From: Mesorhizobium sp.
Lineage (GTDB): Bacteria; Pseudomonadota; Alphaproteobacteria; Rhizobiales; Rhizobiaceae
Assembly: GCA_004963905.1 (NCBI GenBank)
Contig: SUGL01000006.1
Coordinates: forward strand, 1-64,000
Length of the DNA stretch: 64,000 nucleotides
Reading direction: 5' to 3'
Shown: piece after piece, positions 1 to 11,590 of the stretch
How the letters are laid out: every line of letters begins with the position of its first letter
How positions within the stretch are numbered: position 1 is the first letter of the stretch
Made by a program: the position numbers and the translations under genes
Notes under the pieces: generated by a model
The model's input: the letters and a program-made list of their open reading frames with translations, nothing else
Told to the model about the DNA's origin: nothing
The model's database searches: none

Positions 1-35
1 CCCGCACCAACGGCAACTGCGGCTCGCGTTTTCAT
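1..35 (-). CDS. Probable S-(hydroxymethyl)glutathione dehydrogenase / class III alcohol dehydrogenase, first codons only
   Basis: Reading leftwards from an ATG at position 35, the window holds eleven codons, MKTRAAVAVGA, before it ends. That start closely resembles the N-terminus of rhizobial class III (glutathione-dependent) alcohol dehydrogenases, which oxidise S-hydroxymethylglutathione in formaldehyde detoxification. A strong Shine-Dalgarno sequence (gggagga on the minus strand) lies a suitable distance upstream. Only the start is visible, so the family call rests on about eleven residues. The gene is divergent from pccA, and the two share the 268-bp gap at 36-303. Confidence 0.5.
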   Translation of the reverse strand, partial: MKTRAAVAVGA

Positions 36-303
36 GAGGCATTCCTCCCAAGGCAATCTTCAAAGTTTTGAGCTTTATGGCAGGCAACCCAGCCGGCCTG
101 GCGAGGCGACTACAGCCCGCCGTTTATCATGCGCCTATCACCACCTTATCGGGTTCGAAGATGGCGGCCAACGTCTCTTGCGACGTTTTTCGGCGCGGTT
201 TCCGCAATCGGTATCGGGCGCCGAGGCCAGGGGCTGCAGACACTTGAGGCGCGCCGGAATTGTCCATAGAACTGGGCGGCTTTGCCGGAGGGACGACATC
301 CGA

Positions 304-2316
<2,013 letters not shown>

Positions 2317-2416
2317 CGGGCTTTGCTGTGCACAGGCGAAGGCTGGACTCGCGTCGCGCGCTTGCGGACAATACATCTCACCCGAATGTTGAGTCCTTTC
2401 GAGCGACACGAGCCCC

Positions 2417-5400
2417 ATGGCGGATGAACGACTTCCACGCGACCCGTTGCAGCGCGAGGCAGCGGTAAAGGCCGCTCAACCGGAAGCGCAGGCGCGGACC
2501 TTCATCCATCTGCGCGTGCATTCGGCTTATTCGCTGCTCGAGGGCGCCTTGCAGCTCGGCGCCATCGTCGGACATGCAGTCAAGGACGATGCGCCGGCGA
2601 TCGCGGTGACCGACACCAACAATCTGTTCGGCGCGCTCGAATTCGCCCAGAAGGCGGTCAAGGACGGCATCCAGCCGATCATCGGCTGCCAGATCGATCT
2701 CGCTTTTTCCGGCGAAGCGACCGATGCCCAGCGCGACCGCCGCCGGCATGGCCCCGAGATGTCGCCTGTCGTGCTGATCGCCGCCAGCGAGGCCGGCTAT
2801 GCCAATCTGGTCCTGCTGATCAGCAAGGTTTATCTGGAGACGCCGCCCGGCGAGCCGGTGCATCTGACCAGCGCGATGCTGGAAGGCCATTGCGACGGCT
2901 TGATCTGCCTGACCGGCGGTCCGCGCGGCCCGATAGGCAGCGCGCTCAAGGCGGACCGCCGCGACCTTGCCGAGCAGCGGCTGCTCTTCCTCAAGGGCCT
3001 GTTCGGCGACAGGCTCTATGTCGAGCTGGAACGGGTCGCCGGCTATGACCGCATGGTCGAGAAGTCGACGGTCGACCTTGCCTACACCCACGAATTGCCG
3101 CTGGTCGCGACCAACGAGGCCTTTTTCTCCAAGCGCGAAGACTATGAGGCGCATGACGCGCTGATCGCCATCGCCGAAGGCTCGGTGGTGGCCGCCGACA
3201 ACCGCAGGCGGCTTTCGCCGGACAATTTCCTGCGCAGCCAGGCCGAAATGGCGCGGCTGTTCTCGGACCTTCCGGAAGCGATCGACAATACGGTCGAGAT
3301 CGCCATGCGCTGCGCCTACTATCCGAAGAACCGCAGCCCGATCCTGCCGCGCTTCACCGGCGCCGACGCCGCCGACAAGGACGCGGCCGAGAAGGCGGAA
3401 GCGGCGGAACTCGCGCGCCAGGCACGCGAAGGTCTGGAGGCGCGGCTTGCCAAGCACGGGCCGACGCCCGGCTATACGGTGGAGCAATATCGCGAGCGGC
3501 TCGAATTCGAGCTCGGCATCATCGAGAAGATGAAGTTCCCCGGCTACTTCCTGATCGTTGCCGACTTCATCAAATGGGCCAAATCGCAAGGGATTCCGGT
3601 AGGGCCGGGGCGCGGTTCGGGCGCCGGCTCGCTGGTCGCCTATTCCACCACCATCACCGACATCGACCCGCTGCGCTTCTCGCTGCTGTTCGAGCGCTTC
3701 CTCAATCCGGACCGCGTGTCGATGCCTGACTTCGACATCGACTTCTGCCAGGACCGGCGCGAGGAGGTCATCCGCTACGTCCAGCAGAAATACGGCCGCG
3801 ACCAGGTCGGGCAGATCATAACCTTCGGAACGCTGCAGGCGCGCGCGGTGCTGCGCGACGTTGGCCGCGTGCTGCAGATGCCTTACGGCCAGGTCGACAA
3901 GCTCTCCAAGATGGTGCCGCAGAACCCGGCCAATCCGGTCAAGCTGGCGGACGCCATCGCCAACGAGCCACGTTTCGCCGAGGAGGCGGAAAAGGAGCCG
4001 ATCGTCCAGACGCTGCTCGACACCGCGCAGAAGCTGGAGGGCCTCTACCGCCATGCCTCGACGCATGCCGCCGGCATCGTCATCGGCGACCGGCCGCTGT
4101 CGGAGCTGGTGCCGATGTATCGCGATCCGCGGTCGGACATGCCGGTCACCCAGTTCAACATGAAATATGTCGAGCAGGCCGGGCTGGTGAAATTCGACTT
4201 CCTCGGCCTGAAGACGCTGACGGTGCTGGAAACGGCGGTGAAGCTCATCCGGCGGCGCGGCGTCGACATCGACCTCGCCCGCATTCCGCTCGACGACAAG
4301 GACACCTACGCCATGCTGTCGCGCGGCGAGGTGGTCGGCGTGTTCCAGGTTGAAAGCGCCGGCATGCGCAAGGCGCTGATCGGCATGCGCCCGGACTGCA
4401 TCGAGGACATCATCGCGCTGGTGGCGCTTTACCGCCCCGGCCCGATGGAGAACATCCCGACCTACAACGCCAGAAAGCATGGCGAGGAGGAGATGGCCTC
4501 GATCCATCCCAAGATCGACCATCTGGTGAAGGAGACGCAAGGCGTCATCGTCTACCAGGAACAGGTGATGCAGATCGCGCAGGAGCTTTCCGGCTATTCG
4601 CTCGGCGAAGCCGATCTGCTGCGCCGCGCCATGGGCAAGAAGATCCGCGCCGAAATGGACAAGCAGCGCGAGCGCTTCGTCTCCGGCGCGGTGGAGCGCG
4701 GCGTTGCCAAGCCGCAGGCCGACTTCATCTTCGACCTCTTGGCCAAATTCGCCGACTACGGCTTCAACAAGTCGCACGCCGCCGCATACGCCGTCGTTTC
4801 CTACCAGACCGCCTATCTCAAGGCGCATTACCCGGTCGAGTTCCTGGCAGCGTCGATGACGCTCGACATGAGCAACACCGACAAGCTGGCCGATTTCCGG
4901 CAGGACGCGCTGCGCCTCGGCATCGAGGTGGTGGCGCCGTCGGTGATGACCAGCTTTCGCCCCTTCGAGGTCGGCGAAAACAAGATCTTCTACTCGCTGG
5001 CGGCACTCAAAGGTGTCGGCGACGCGGCGGTCGAGCACATCGTGGCCGTGCGCGGCGAAAAACCGTTCAAGAGCCTTGCCGATTTCTGCGAGCGCGTCGA
5101 TCCGAAGATCGTCGGCAAGCGCGTCTTCGAGAGCCTGATCATGGCCGGCGCGCTGGATTGCTTCGGGCATGATCGCGCCGTGATGATGGCCGGCGTCGAG
5201 CGGATGATGGGGCTGGCATCGCTGGCGCAGCAGAACGCCATCTCCGGCCAGGCCGACATCTTCGGCGCCTCGCTTGGGAGCCAGTCGCAGGCGCTCAACC
5301 TGCCGGCAGCCGAGCCGTGGCTGGCCGCCGATCGCCTGCACCGGGAATTCCAGGTGGTCGGCTTCTATCTCTCGGCGCATCCGCTCGACGAGTACAAGGC

Positions 5401-5944
5401 GGCGCTCCAGAAGATGCGCGTCCAGAACTGGGCGGAATTCTCGGCCGCGGTGAAGCGCGGCGCCGCAGCCGGCCGGCTCGCCGGCACCGTTACCACCAAG
5501 CAGGAGCGCAAGACCCGCACCGGCAACAAGATGGGCGTCGTGCAGTTTTCCGACACGACCGGCCAGTACGAGGCCGTGCTTTTCTCCGAAGGCCTGGCGC
5601 AGTATCGCGACATGCTCGAGCCCGGCCGTTCCGTGGTGATCACGGTTTCGGCTGAAGACCGGCCGGAGGGCATCAATCTGCGCATCCAGACGGTGCAGTC
5701 GCTGGAGGACGAGGCGAGCCGCATCCAGAAGGCGCTGCGCATCTTCGTGCGCGACGCCCAGCCGATCAACATCCTCGCCAACCAGCTTGCCGTGAAGGGT
5801 GAGGGGCAGGTGAGCTTCGTGCTGATCAAGGAAGCCGGCCAGGGCGAGGTCGAGATCGAACTGCCCAACCGCTACCGCATCTCGCCGCAGGTCGCGTCGG
5901 CCATGCGCGCGGTTCCGGGAGTGGTGGAAGTGGAACTGGTGTAG
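2417..5944 (+). CDS. dnaE: DNA polymerase III alpha subunit (replicative)
   Basis: This is the catalytic C-family polymerase of the replicative holoenzyme. At 1175 residues it is full length. The N-terminal PHP domain begins with HLRVHSAYSLLEGAL (about residue 31). The palm carries GPGRGSGAGSLVAYS and the acidic PDFDIDF motif (about 437-443) that holds two catalytic aspartates. A helix-hairpin-helix region follows, and an OB-fold domain lies near the C-terminus (FSDTTGQYEAVLFSE). It is the housekeeping dnaE1 type rather than the error-prone DnaE2/ImuC: it is long and no imuA/imuB genes are nearby. The start follows a 100-bp gap after pccA, so it probably has its own promoter. Confidence 0.96.
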   Translation: MADERLPRDPLQREAAVKAAQPEAQARTFIHLRVHSAYSLLEGALQLGAIVGHAVKDDAPAIAVTDTNNLFGALEFAQKAVKDGIQPIIGCQIDLAFSGEATDAQRDRRRHGPEMSPVVLIAASEAGYANLVLLISKVYLETPPGEPVHLTSAMLEGHCDGLICLTGGPRGPIGSALKADRRDLAEQRLLFLKGLFGDRLYVELERVAGYDRMVEKSTVDLAYTHELPLVATNEAFFSKREDYEAHDALIAIAEGSVVAADNRRRLSPDNFLRSQAEMARLFSDLPEAIDNTVEIAMRCAYYPKNRSPILPRFTGADAADKDAAEKAEAAELARQAREGLEARLAKHGPTPGYTVEQYRERLEFELGIIEKMKFPGYFLIVADFIKWAKSQGIPVGPGRGSGAGSLVAYSTTITDIDPLRFSLLFERFLNPDRVSMPDFDIDFCQDRREEVIRYVQQKYGRDQVGQIITFGTLQARAVLRDVGRVLQMPYGQVDKLSKMVPQNPANPVKLADAIANEPRFAEEAEKEPIVQTLLDTAQKLEGLYRHASTHAAGIVIGDRPLSELVPMYRDPRSDMPVTQFNMKYVEQAGLVKFDFLGLKTLTVLETAVKLIRRRGVDIDLARIPLDDKDTYAMLSRGEVVGVFQVESAGMRKALIGMRPDCIEDIIALVALYRPGPMENIPTYNARKHGEEEMASIHPKIDHLVKETQGVIVYQEQVMQIAQELSGYSLGEADLLRRAMGKKIRAEMDKQRERFVSGAVERGVAKPQADFIFDLLAKFADYGFNKSHAAAYAVVSYQTAYLKAHYPVEFLAASMTLDMSNTDKLADFRQDALRLGIEVVAPSVMTSFRPFEVGENKIFYSLAALKGVGDAAVEHIVAVRGEKPFKSLADFCERVDPKIVGKRVFESLIMAGALDCFGHDRAVMMAGVERMMGLASLAQQNAISGQADIFGASLGSQSQALNLPAAEPWLAADRLHREFQVVGFYLSAHPLDEYKAALQKMRVQNWAEFSAAVKRGAAAGRLAGTVTTKQERKTRTGNKMGVVQFSDTTGQYEAVLFSEGLAQYRDMLEPGRSVVITVSAEDRPEGINLRIQTVQSLEDEASRIQKALRIFVRDAQPINILANQLAVKGEGQVSFVLIKEAGQGEVEIELPNRYRISPQVASAMRAVPGVVEVELV

Positions 5945-6333
5945 AAGCCTGGCGCGATGCGTCGCGGCTAGACTAATTCAAGCCCCACCACCCTGCCAGG
6001 CAACTCCGCTCGAAAATATCTCCGAACTGTCGAAAGCCGCCGAGGTTTGCCAAGGCTTGAGCAACCGGCTGGATGGACTTTCTGAGGCAACGTCAAATTC
6101 GCAGTGCGACGTCGGCAACTGGCCTTGTCGGCATATCCGGATGTGCCGCTCTTGTGACGAGAGCACAAAAATCCCGCCAAGTACTCGCCAAACCATGTCA
6201 TTCGCTCAACGGTGAATGCTTCTGTATATCATTGACTAACTTGTTCTTGCTAAGGTTGCAGGTAGGCTGCGGAAATGTTGGGGCGTATGTCTGCTTGTCA
6301 GTGAGGCTGGCGATTGGGCGGGAGCGGGGCACG
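5945..6333. other. Intergenic region between dnaE and the glycan cassette
   Basis: No convincing gene is present in these 389 bases. The frame of the next gene stays open upstream through much of it, but the implied peptide has no recognisable family and no ribosome site. The sequence is visibly richer in A and T than its flanks, especially near 6220-6260, where a TTGACT-like hexamer occurs. That fits a promoter region at the edge of acquired DNA. A short inverted pair (gcctggc near 5948 and gccaggc near 5995) just after the dnaE stop could be part of a terminator. Confidence 0.4.
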
Positions 6334-7554
6334 ATGGTAGACAAGTCGAATTTCGCGACGGTCCAGACCGATCTGGACTCTCTGCGCAGTGATGATGCGG
6401 CTGCACCTCTCGTATCGGCCATTATCCCTTGCCTGAACGAAGAGCGCACGCTCGGCATCTGCATCCGCAAGGCGCTTGACGTTTTTGCAAAGCGAGGCCT
6501 CATCGGTGAGGTCGTCGTCGGAGACAACGGGTCGAGCGACCGATCGGTTGAGATTGCCGAGTCCCTCGGCGCGCGTGTCGTGCACCAGCGGGTCAAGGGA
6601 TACGGCGCGGCGATCAGCGCGGCGGCTGAAGCTGCACGAGGCAAGTACCTCATCATGGCGGATGCGGACGACTCCTACGACTGGAGCAGCCTCGGCGACT
6701 TCATCGACGCGTTGGAGGGTGGCGCCGAACTGGTCATGGGGGATCGCTTCGCCGGCGGTATCGAGCCCGGCGCCATGCCCCCGCTGCATCGTTATCTCGG
6801 CAATCCGGTGCTTTCGACAATTGCCCGCTGGCTTCACCATTCTCCGATACACGATTTTCATTGCGGCATGCGGGGGTTCACCCGCGATGCGTTTCGCAGG
6901 ATGGGCGCACGTTCGCCCGGCATGGAATTCGCCTCGGAGATGGTCATCAACGCGCATCGCGCGGGCCTCGTGATCCGCGAGGTGCCGATCAAGCTCTATC
7001 CGGACAAGCGTGGCCGCCCACCTCATCTGCGTTCGTTCCGCGACGGTTGGCGACATTTGCGGCTGATCGTGGCCCATGCGCCCAACACCATGTATCTCAT
7101 ACCCGGAGCGACCTTGCTGATGGCTGGCACTGTTGGCCTTGCGGTCCTCGCCGCGGGACCCGTCCGGATCGGCGGGTGGTATTTTGGAATTCACTTCGTC
7201 GCGCTCTCGGCAATGGCTACGCTGATTGGCCTTTCGGCGATCCTTTTCGGCATGTTGGCCAAGGTGGCGATCGCTATCTATCACCCGGGCCACGGAGGTC
7301 GGATCGTGCCCTGGCTGATGCGCGGCCGCCCGCTCGAATGGCTGGTCTTTTCCGGTGGCATGCTCGCGGCGATGGGCTTTGTCGCGGACGTGTTGCTAGC
7401 GCTGCACTGGATTTTTGTCGGTGGTCCGATGGAGCAGTCGGTGCACCTGACCTTTGTGATCACCACCGCCTGCGTGGCCGGCATGTCCATGGTGCTGGCC
7501 GGCTTTGTGCTCAAGCTGCTGCTTGACAATCTGGATGACAGGCGTGCGTTCTGA
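6334..7554 (+). CDS. GT2 glycosyltransferase, polyprenyl-phosphate-sugar synthase type, with C-terminal membrane domain
   Basis: The 406-residue protein has an N-terminal GT-A domain like those of dolichyl/undecaprenyl-phosphate glucosyl- or mannosyltransferases: VSAIIPCLNEERTL, GDNGSSDRS, the metal-binding ADADDSYDW (DxD region), and a conserved segment FHCGMRGFTRDAFRR. About four hydrophobic helices fill the last 150 residues, which would anchor it in the inner membrane. Such enzymes load a sugar from a nucleotide donor onto a lipid phosphate, which a GT-C enzyme then uses outside the cytoplasm. The GtrA-like and GT-C-like genes downstream fit that scheme. The ATG at 6334 is preferred for its ggagcgggg ribosome site. 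The sugar cannot be predicted. Confidence 0.82.
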   Translation: MVDKSNFATVQTDLDSLRSDDAAAPLVSAIIPCLNEERTLGICIRKALDVFAKRGLIGEVVVGDNGSSDRSVEIAESLGARVVHQRVKGYGAAISAAAEAARGKYLIMADADDSYDWSSLGDFIDALEGGAELVMGDRFAGGIEPGAMPPLHRYLGNPVLSTIARWLHHSPIHDFHCGMRGFTRDAFRRMGARSPGMEFASEMVINAHRAGLVIREVPIKLYPDKRGRPPHLRSFRDGWRHLRLIVAHAPNTMYLIPGATLLMAGTVGLAVLAAGPVRIGGWYFGIHFVALSAMATLIGLSAILFGMLAKVAIAIYHPGHGGRIVPWLMRGRPLEWLVFSGGMLAAMGFVADVLLALHWIFVGGPMEQSVHLTFVITTACVAGMSMVLAGFVLKLLLDNLDDRRAF

Positions 7555-7597
7555 CCGCCCGACTGGCTTCCAAGCAGAAACTCGAGCAGGTAGCTGT

Positions 7598-8548
7598 GTG
7601 GACGAGAAACCATTTCTATCCGTCGTCATGCCGGTCCACGAAGGGGCTGCATGGATTGAAACGACACTTGACTCGCTGGTTGCCGAGCCGACCGGCGATC
7701 TGGAGATAATCGTCATCGACAGCAGTCCGACGAGCGCTACCGCAGCCATCGTCGAGCGATTTGCCCACCGATTACCGCTCCGGCTGCTTCAGCGAAGGGA
7801 CCTCACGCCCTGGCAGACGAAGACCAACTTGGGCGTCGAGCTAGCGGCCGCCGATCACATCTGCATCCTCCCCCAAGACGATCTGTGGCTGCCCGGGCGC
7901 GTCGAGGCCGCCCGCCGCTGGCTCGGTGGCTCGCCCGAAGCCGCACTTCATTTGGCCCCGACCGTTATCGTTGACCGCTCCGGCCGGAGAATGGGGCGCT
8001 GGAACTGTCCCTTGCCGGCTGATGAGATGCTCGAAGCCGAATTCCTGCTGGAACGGCTGCTCGTGCAAAATTTTGTCTCGGTGCCCGCTCCAATATTCCG
8101 CCGAAGTGCATGGCTGGCGTGCGGAGGGGTGGATGAAAAACTCTGGTATACGGCGGATTGGGACATATGGGCGAAGCTCGCCAGTACCGGTCCAGTCGTT
8201 TATCACGACGAGATCACGACGGCCTTTCGGGTTCACGGCAGTTCGCTGACCGTCACCGGATCCCGTGACGTCGGTGAGTTCCGGTCGCAAATGCAAATTG
8301 TCATGGAGCGCCATCTTCCCCGGCTTCCGGCGAGCAGCCGACGCAGGGTCGAACCTGCCGCCCAGGCATCGATCAGCGTTAATGCATCGCTGGCCGCCGC
8401 GTCGGGAGGCGACTTGAAGGCACTGGTTCGCGCCGCGCGTGTCGTACTCTCGCTCGGACCAAGCGGCATGAGGCGCTACTTGCGTGACTCGCGGTTGCGG
8501 GAGCGTGTCATATGCCGGCTTCGCGCGAAACTGACAGGGGCTTTCTGA
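7598..8548 (+). CDS. GT2 family glycosyltransferase, soluble
   Basis: This is a GT-A fold glycosyltransferase of about 316 residues. The N-terminal strand reads FLSVVMPVHEGAAWIETTLDSL, the nucleotide-sugar and metal region is ILPQDDLWLPGR, and a later acceptor-side segment reads WYTADWDIWAKLA. No membrane helix is seen. The frame is open back to an ATG at 7505, which would overlap the previous gene by 50 bases. The GTG at 7598, preceded by gagcagg, is the better start because it begins just before the domain. It lies in a tight plus-strand run, 43 bases after one transferase and 5 before the GtrA-like gene, so co-transcription is likely. Confidence 0.77.
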   Translation: MDEKPFLSVVMPVHEGAAWIETTLDSLVAEPTGDLEIIVIDSSPTSATAAIVERFAHRLPLRLLQRRDLTPWQTKTNLGVELAAADHICILPQDDLWLPGRVEAARRWLGGSPEAALHLAPTVIVDRSGRRMGRWNCPLPADEMLEAEFLLERLLVQNFVSVPAPIFRRSAWLACGGVDEKLWYTADWDIWAKLASTGPVVYHDEITTAFRVHGSSLTVTGSRDVGEFRSQMQIVMERHLPRLPASSRRRVEPAAQASISVNASLAAASGGDLKALVRAARVVLSLGPSGMRRYLRDSRLRERVICRLRAKLTGAF

Positions 8549-8553
8549 CGCCG

Positions 8554-9051
8554 ATGCCTGGTCCAGCTATGCCCACGGATGACCAGATGGAGCAGACGCC
8601 TTATACGGGCGCCCACAAAAGACCGCTTGTCGAACGAGGGTGGCGCTACACGCTGGTGGGAGCGGTCTGCGCAACGGCGCACAATGCGATTATGATTATG
8701 GCCGACCAGGTGGGGGTGCACTACCTGCTGGGCACCGTGATTTCGTTCTTGGCTGTGACGCCACTCGGATACGCGCTACACAGCCGGTTCACCTTTGCCG
8801 AACCGCTTCGCTTCAAGGCATTCGTGCGTTTCTTAGGAGGTGTGGCCTTGGCCTATCCAATTTCGGTAGCCATGATGATCGTCCTATGTTCCGGACTCGG
8901 TCTTGGTGTTGCGATTGCGACTCCGATTGCTACCGTCGCCCTGTTCGTCTGGAACTTTATCGCTGCGCACTGGGCCATACTGCCGCGGCTCTACCTGCGG
9001 CCCGCCCCTGCGCCGACGACACCCTCCTGCCCAGGTAACAGCACTCAATAG
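8554..9051 (+). CDS. GtrA-like membrane protein (putative lipid-linked sugar flippase)
   Basis: The small protein (165 residues from the ATG at 8554) has four hydrophobic segments with the spacing of the GtrA family. These proteins are thought to flip polyprenyl-phosphate sugars across the inner membrane. Visible features are RYTLVGAVCATAHNAIM before helix one, the loop GYALHSRFTF between helices two and three, and a final helix ending WNFIAAHWAI. In-frame ATGs also exist at 8512 and 8569. The 8554 start avoids overlapping the previous gene and has gacagggg upstream. Its place beside a polyprenyl-phosphate-sugar synthase-like gene supports the flippase reading. Confidence 0.72.
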   Translation: MPGPAMPTDDQMEQTPYTGAHKRPLVERGWRYTLVGAVCATAHNAIMIMADQVGVHYLLGTVISFLAVTPLGYALHSRFTFAEPLRFKAFVRFLGGVALAYPISVAMMIVLCSGLGLGVAIATPIATVALFVWNFIAAHWAILPRLYLRPAPAPTTPSCPGNSTQ

Positions 9052-9067
9052 CAAACGGGGAATAAGA

Positions 9068-9691
9068 ATGTCAGCACCAGGTCAGGTCGCGCGTAGGGTC
9101 CTCGGCCGCCATTTCAAGCCGGTCGGCGATGCTTATCGCCGTGTGTTCGTCAACCTCAACAAAATATCGGACTTTCTCGACGGTGAATTGCCGAACGGCG
9201 CAAAGGTCCTGGACATCGGCGGCGGTGACGGCGCCCTTGTCGAGCGGCTTTTAAGTCGACGCCCCGATCTTGCGGTTACGATGTGCGATCCAGCTCCCTC
9301 GATCGGCACATTCCTGAGCGATGCAAATCGAGCGAAGGTTAAACTTCTGCCCGCGACTTATCTCACCGACGTGACCGGGCTCTATGACGCCGTCATGATT
9401 TGCGACGTCATCCATCATGTGCCGGTCGATCAGCGCGACGGGTTCTTCAGATCGCTGGCCGAAGGCTGCGAGCGCTGGGCCTGTCGCAAGATCATCCTGA
9501 AGGACGTTGAGCCGGGAGGAGTACGCGCCATGCTGTCGCTTCTTTCAGACTGGCACATTACTGGAGACAAGCATGTCGTGCTGTTTTCACGCTCGGACTT
9601 CGCGACCATGGTGGGACGGTATTTCCCGAAGGCGCAGAGAGCATCGGCTGTACCGGACTGGCCGAACTATTGCGAAGTGTTGAGTTGGTAG
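9068..9691 (+). CDS. Class I SAM-dependent methyltransferase
   Basis: The 207-residue protein contains the SAM-binding motif I, VLDIGGGDGALVERLL, followed by the acidic second strand (VTMCDPAP) and motif IV/post-motif YDAVMICDVIHHVP. This is the Rossmann-like methyltransferase layout. The substrate is not visible. Its place between a GtrA-like gene and a GT-C-like gene suggests methylation of a sugar or lipid-linked intermediate, or of a related small molecule. The ATG at 9068 has the purine-rich ggggaataag just upstream and begins 16 bases after the previous stop. Confidence 0.75.
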   Translation: MSAPGQVARRVLGRHFKPVGDAYRRVFVNLNKISDFLDGELPNGAKVLDIGGGDGALVERLLSRRPDLAVTMCDPAPSIGTFLSDANRAKVKLLPATYLTDVTGLYDAVMICDVIHHVPVDQRDGFFRSLAEGCERWACRKIILKDVEPGGVRAMLSLLSDWHITGDKHVVLFSRSDFATMVGRYFPKAQRASAVPDWPNYCEVLSW

Positions 9692-9704
9692 GCCCTGAAC
9701 GGGA

Positions 9705-11534
9705 ATGCCGGCATGGACCTCTTCCTGGAAGCCGGCGTCCTCAAATTCGCTGTTTGCGGGCGGGGCGGTAGCGATCGGGGGCGCAGCCGGCGGTACGCGG
9801 GTGGCTCTGTCTGAGCCAGGGGTCGGGGGTATCTTGGACACGCAAGCACTTGTACACAGATCAAGCCTGCTATTCGGTCTCGGGCAGCGCCAGGCAATGA
9901 TTTTTCTGAGCGTCCTGATTTCGCTCAAGATCATTTTGCTCTTCACCTTGGCTTGGAACGCTCGCTTTGTCATGGACGAATTCGTCCAACTCGGATGGGC
10001 CAAGTATTTCTCCAATGGCCTGTTCGGCACGATTTGGCATGCCAAGGCGGTCGGCTATGCGGTCTTCTACGAGATCGCCCACCTGATCGGCTGGGATGCC
10101 ACGTCGATCCTGCTTGCCGGTCGTATGCAGACTGCGCTGCTGGCGTGCGGGACGATCGCTTTCGTTTATGCATGCGCCCGCGCCCTTGGCGAAGATCGCG
10201 TGCGTGCTCTGATCATCGTCCTTCTCCTCCTGTGCTTCTCGAATTTCATGGAGCGCGTCTTTCGCACCATCGCCGAACCGCTGGCGTTGTTCTTCGCCGT
10301 GGCGGCGCTGCTGGTTATCCTGCGAGCACGTGAATTGAAGGGACGGCAGTTTGTCGCTGCCGGTCTCCTGAGCGGCCTGTCGTTTCTCGCGACGCAGAAG
10401 TCAATTTACTTCAACGTAGCGCTCGGGCTCGGCTTGGTCGCCGACGCAGCTTTGATGAGGCGCTACACAACAGGTGCCGTCCGCGGCGCATGGCTCGTGC
10501 TGGGGTGGACCGTTCCCATAGTTGCCTATTGCTTCATCTTCGGCGGCACCGATCCTGTTCCGATTGCCAGGAACCTCATATTCGGCCCTCTTGAAATCGC
10601 GGCACGCGGGGGCGGTGACTACGGGGGGCTGAGGCGCTTCGTGGTTCAAACGCTGGCGCGGAACTATGTTTTTTACGTCTTCTGTTTCGCCGGCATGGCT
10701 TTGTCCCTGACGCAGATCATGAAGATCGATGAGCGGAGGCGGATTGCGCTGATCTTCTCCGTCGTCATCACGATGCTGGTTTTCGCGCACGACCAGCCGT
10801 GGCCTTACGTGTTCATCATGGCGTTGCCGTTCATGTCGCTATGGTCGTTGACGATGCTCGACGGTATCGCAACCCATACGCGTTACCTGCGCCTTGCGTG
10901 GATAGCTCTGGCCACAGCGATGGCCATAAGCTTCGTTGCCAATTTATTCTACCTTCGCTTCGACAATACGGCCCAACTTGAACTGGTGGCGCGTGCCGAG
11001 GCATTGCTCGCACCGGATGAGCGCTATTTCGACGGCGTCGGGATGCTGCCCAACCGGATGGAGCCGACGACCTTGTGGCTCGACAAACACTATGTGCTCA
11101 AGACCTTGCGGGAAAGCGGGCGCTCCGAGGCGTACAGCGTCCTGAGCAAATCTCCGCCGAAGTTGATCCTGTGGTCCTATCGGATGGACTATATCTATCC
11201 GGTGGTCGCGCCCCTGATCTTGAACAGCTACGTCCGTGTCGCGCCAAATCTCAGGATCGCCGGTGCTCGCCTTCATCCCGGTGAGCGCAGGATCTTTGAG
11301 GTTCCGATCGCTGGAAGCTACGCGCTGTACGGCGCCGATGGAATACCGTTGCCGGGCCAGGTCGAAATCGACGGCGCCGTGCTTGATCCGCCATTTCACC
11401 TTACGACCGGACCGAAGACTATAGTGTTGCGCAACGGCGCAGGCGAAGCCTTGCTGCTGCCGACAGGCTCGTATGCCGGACATTTCAAACCCGGCGGTGA
11501 CAACGAATTTCTATTTGATGGCGTCTACGACTGA
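9705..11534 (+). CDS. GT-C-like polytopic membrane glycosyltransferase (GT39/PMT-type), putative
   Basis: The protein has 609 residues at most, with about ten hydrophobic segments and then a soluble C-terminal domain of about 180 residues. The first extracytoplasmic loop carries the acidic pair in RFVMDEFVQLGWA, as in GT-C enzymes that use polyprenyl-phosphate sugars. No other family mark is clear, so the call rests on topology, that motif and context. The first 43 residues look non-coding in character. A TTG at 9834 with ggtcggggg five bases upstream, or the ATG at 9897, may be the true start. It probably transfers the lipid-linked sugar made and flipped by its neighbours. Confidence 0.65.
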   Translation: MPAWTSSWKPASSNSLFAGGAVAIGGAAGGTRVALSEPGVGGILDTQALVHRSSLLFGLGQRQAMIFLSVLISLKIILLFTLAWNARFVMDEFVQLGWAKYFSNGLFGTIWHAKAVGYAVFYEIAHLIGWDATSILLAGRMQTALLACGTIAFVYACARALGEDRVRALIIVLLLLCFSNFMERVFRTIAEPLALFFAVAALLVILRARELKGRQFVAAGLLSGLSFLATQKSIYFNVALGLGLVADAALMRRYTTGAVRGAWLVLGWTVPIVAYCFIFGGTDPVPIARNLIFGPLEIAARGGGDYGGLRRFVVQTLARNYVFYVFCFAGMALSLTQIMKIDERRRIALIFSVVITMLVFAHDQPWPYVFIMALPFMSLWSLTMLDGIATHTRYLRLAWIALATAMAISFVANLFYLRFDNTAQLELVARAEALLAPDERYFDGVGMLPNRMEPTTLWLDKHYVLKTLRESGRSEAYSVLSKSPPKLILWSYRMDYIYPVVAPLILNSYVRVAPNLRIAGARLHPGERRIFEVPIAGSYALYGADGIPLPGQVEIDGAVLDPPFHLTTGPKTIVLRNGAGEALLLPTGSYAGHFKPGGDNEFLFDGVYD

Positions 11535-11590
11535 GCGCTGCGGTGGACGCGACGGCTGAACCAGGCGACCGACCAGTGAATGGCTTGTAG

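Noticed and set aside
34..303. Upstream extension of the pccA frame
   Set aside because: The peptide is low in family resemblance; the well-known MFKKILIANRGE start lies at 304 with a ribosome site.
2378..5380. Long minus-strand open frame across dnaE (1000 codons)
   Set aside because: It has the same composition bias of antisense frames in high-GC DNA, with no motif, and dnaE is intact on the other strand.
5978..6201. Two short minus-strand frames after dnaE
   Set aside because: They have no family or ribosome support, and the area looks like a promoter region.
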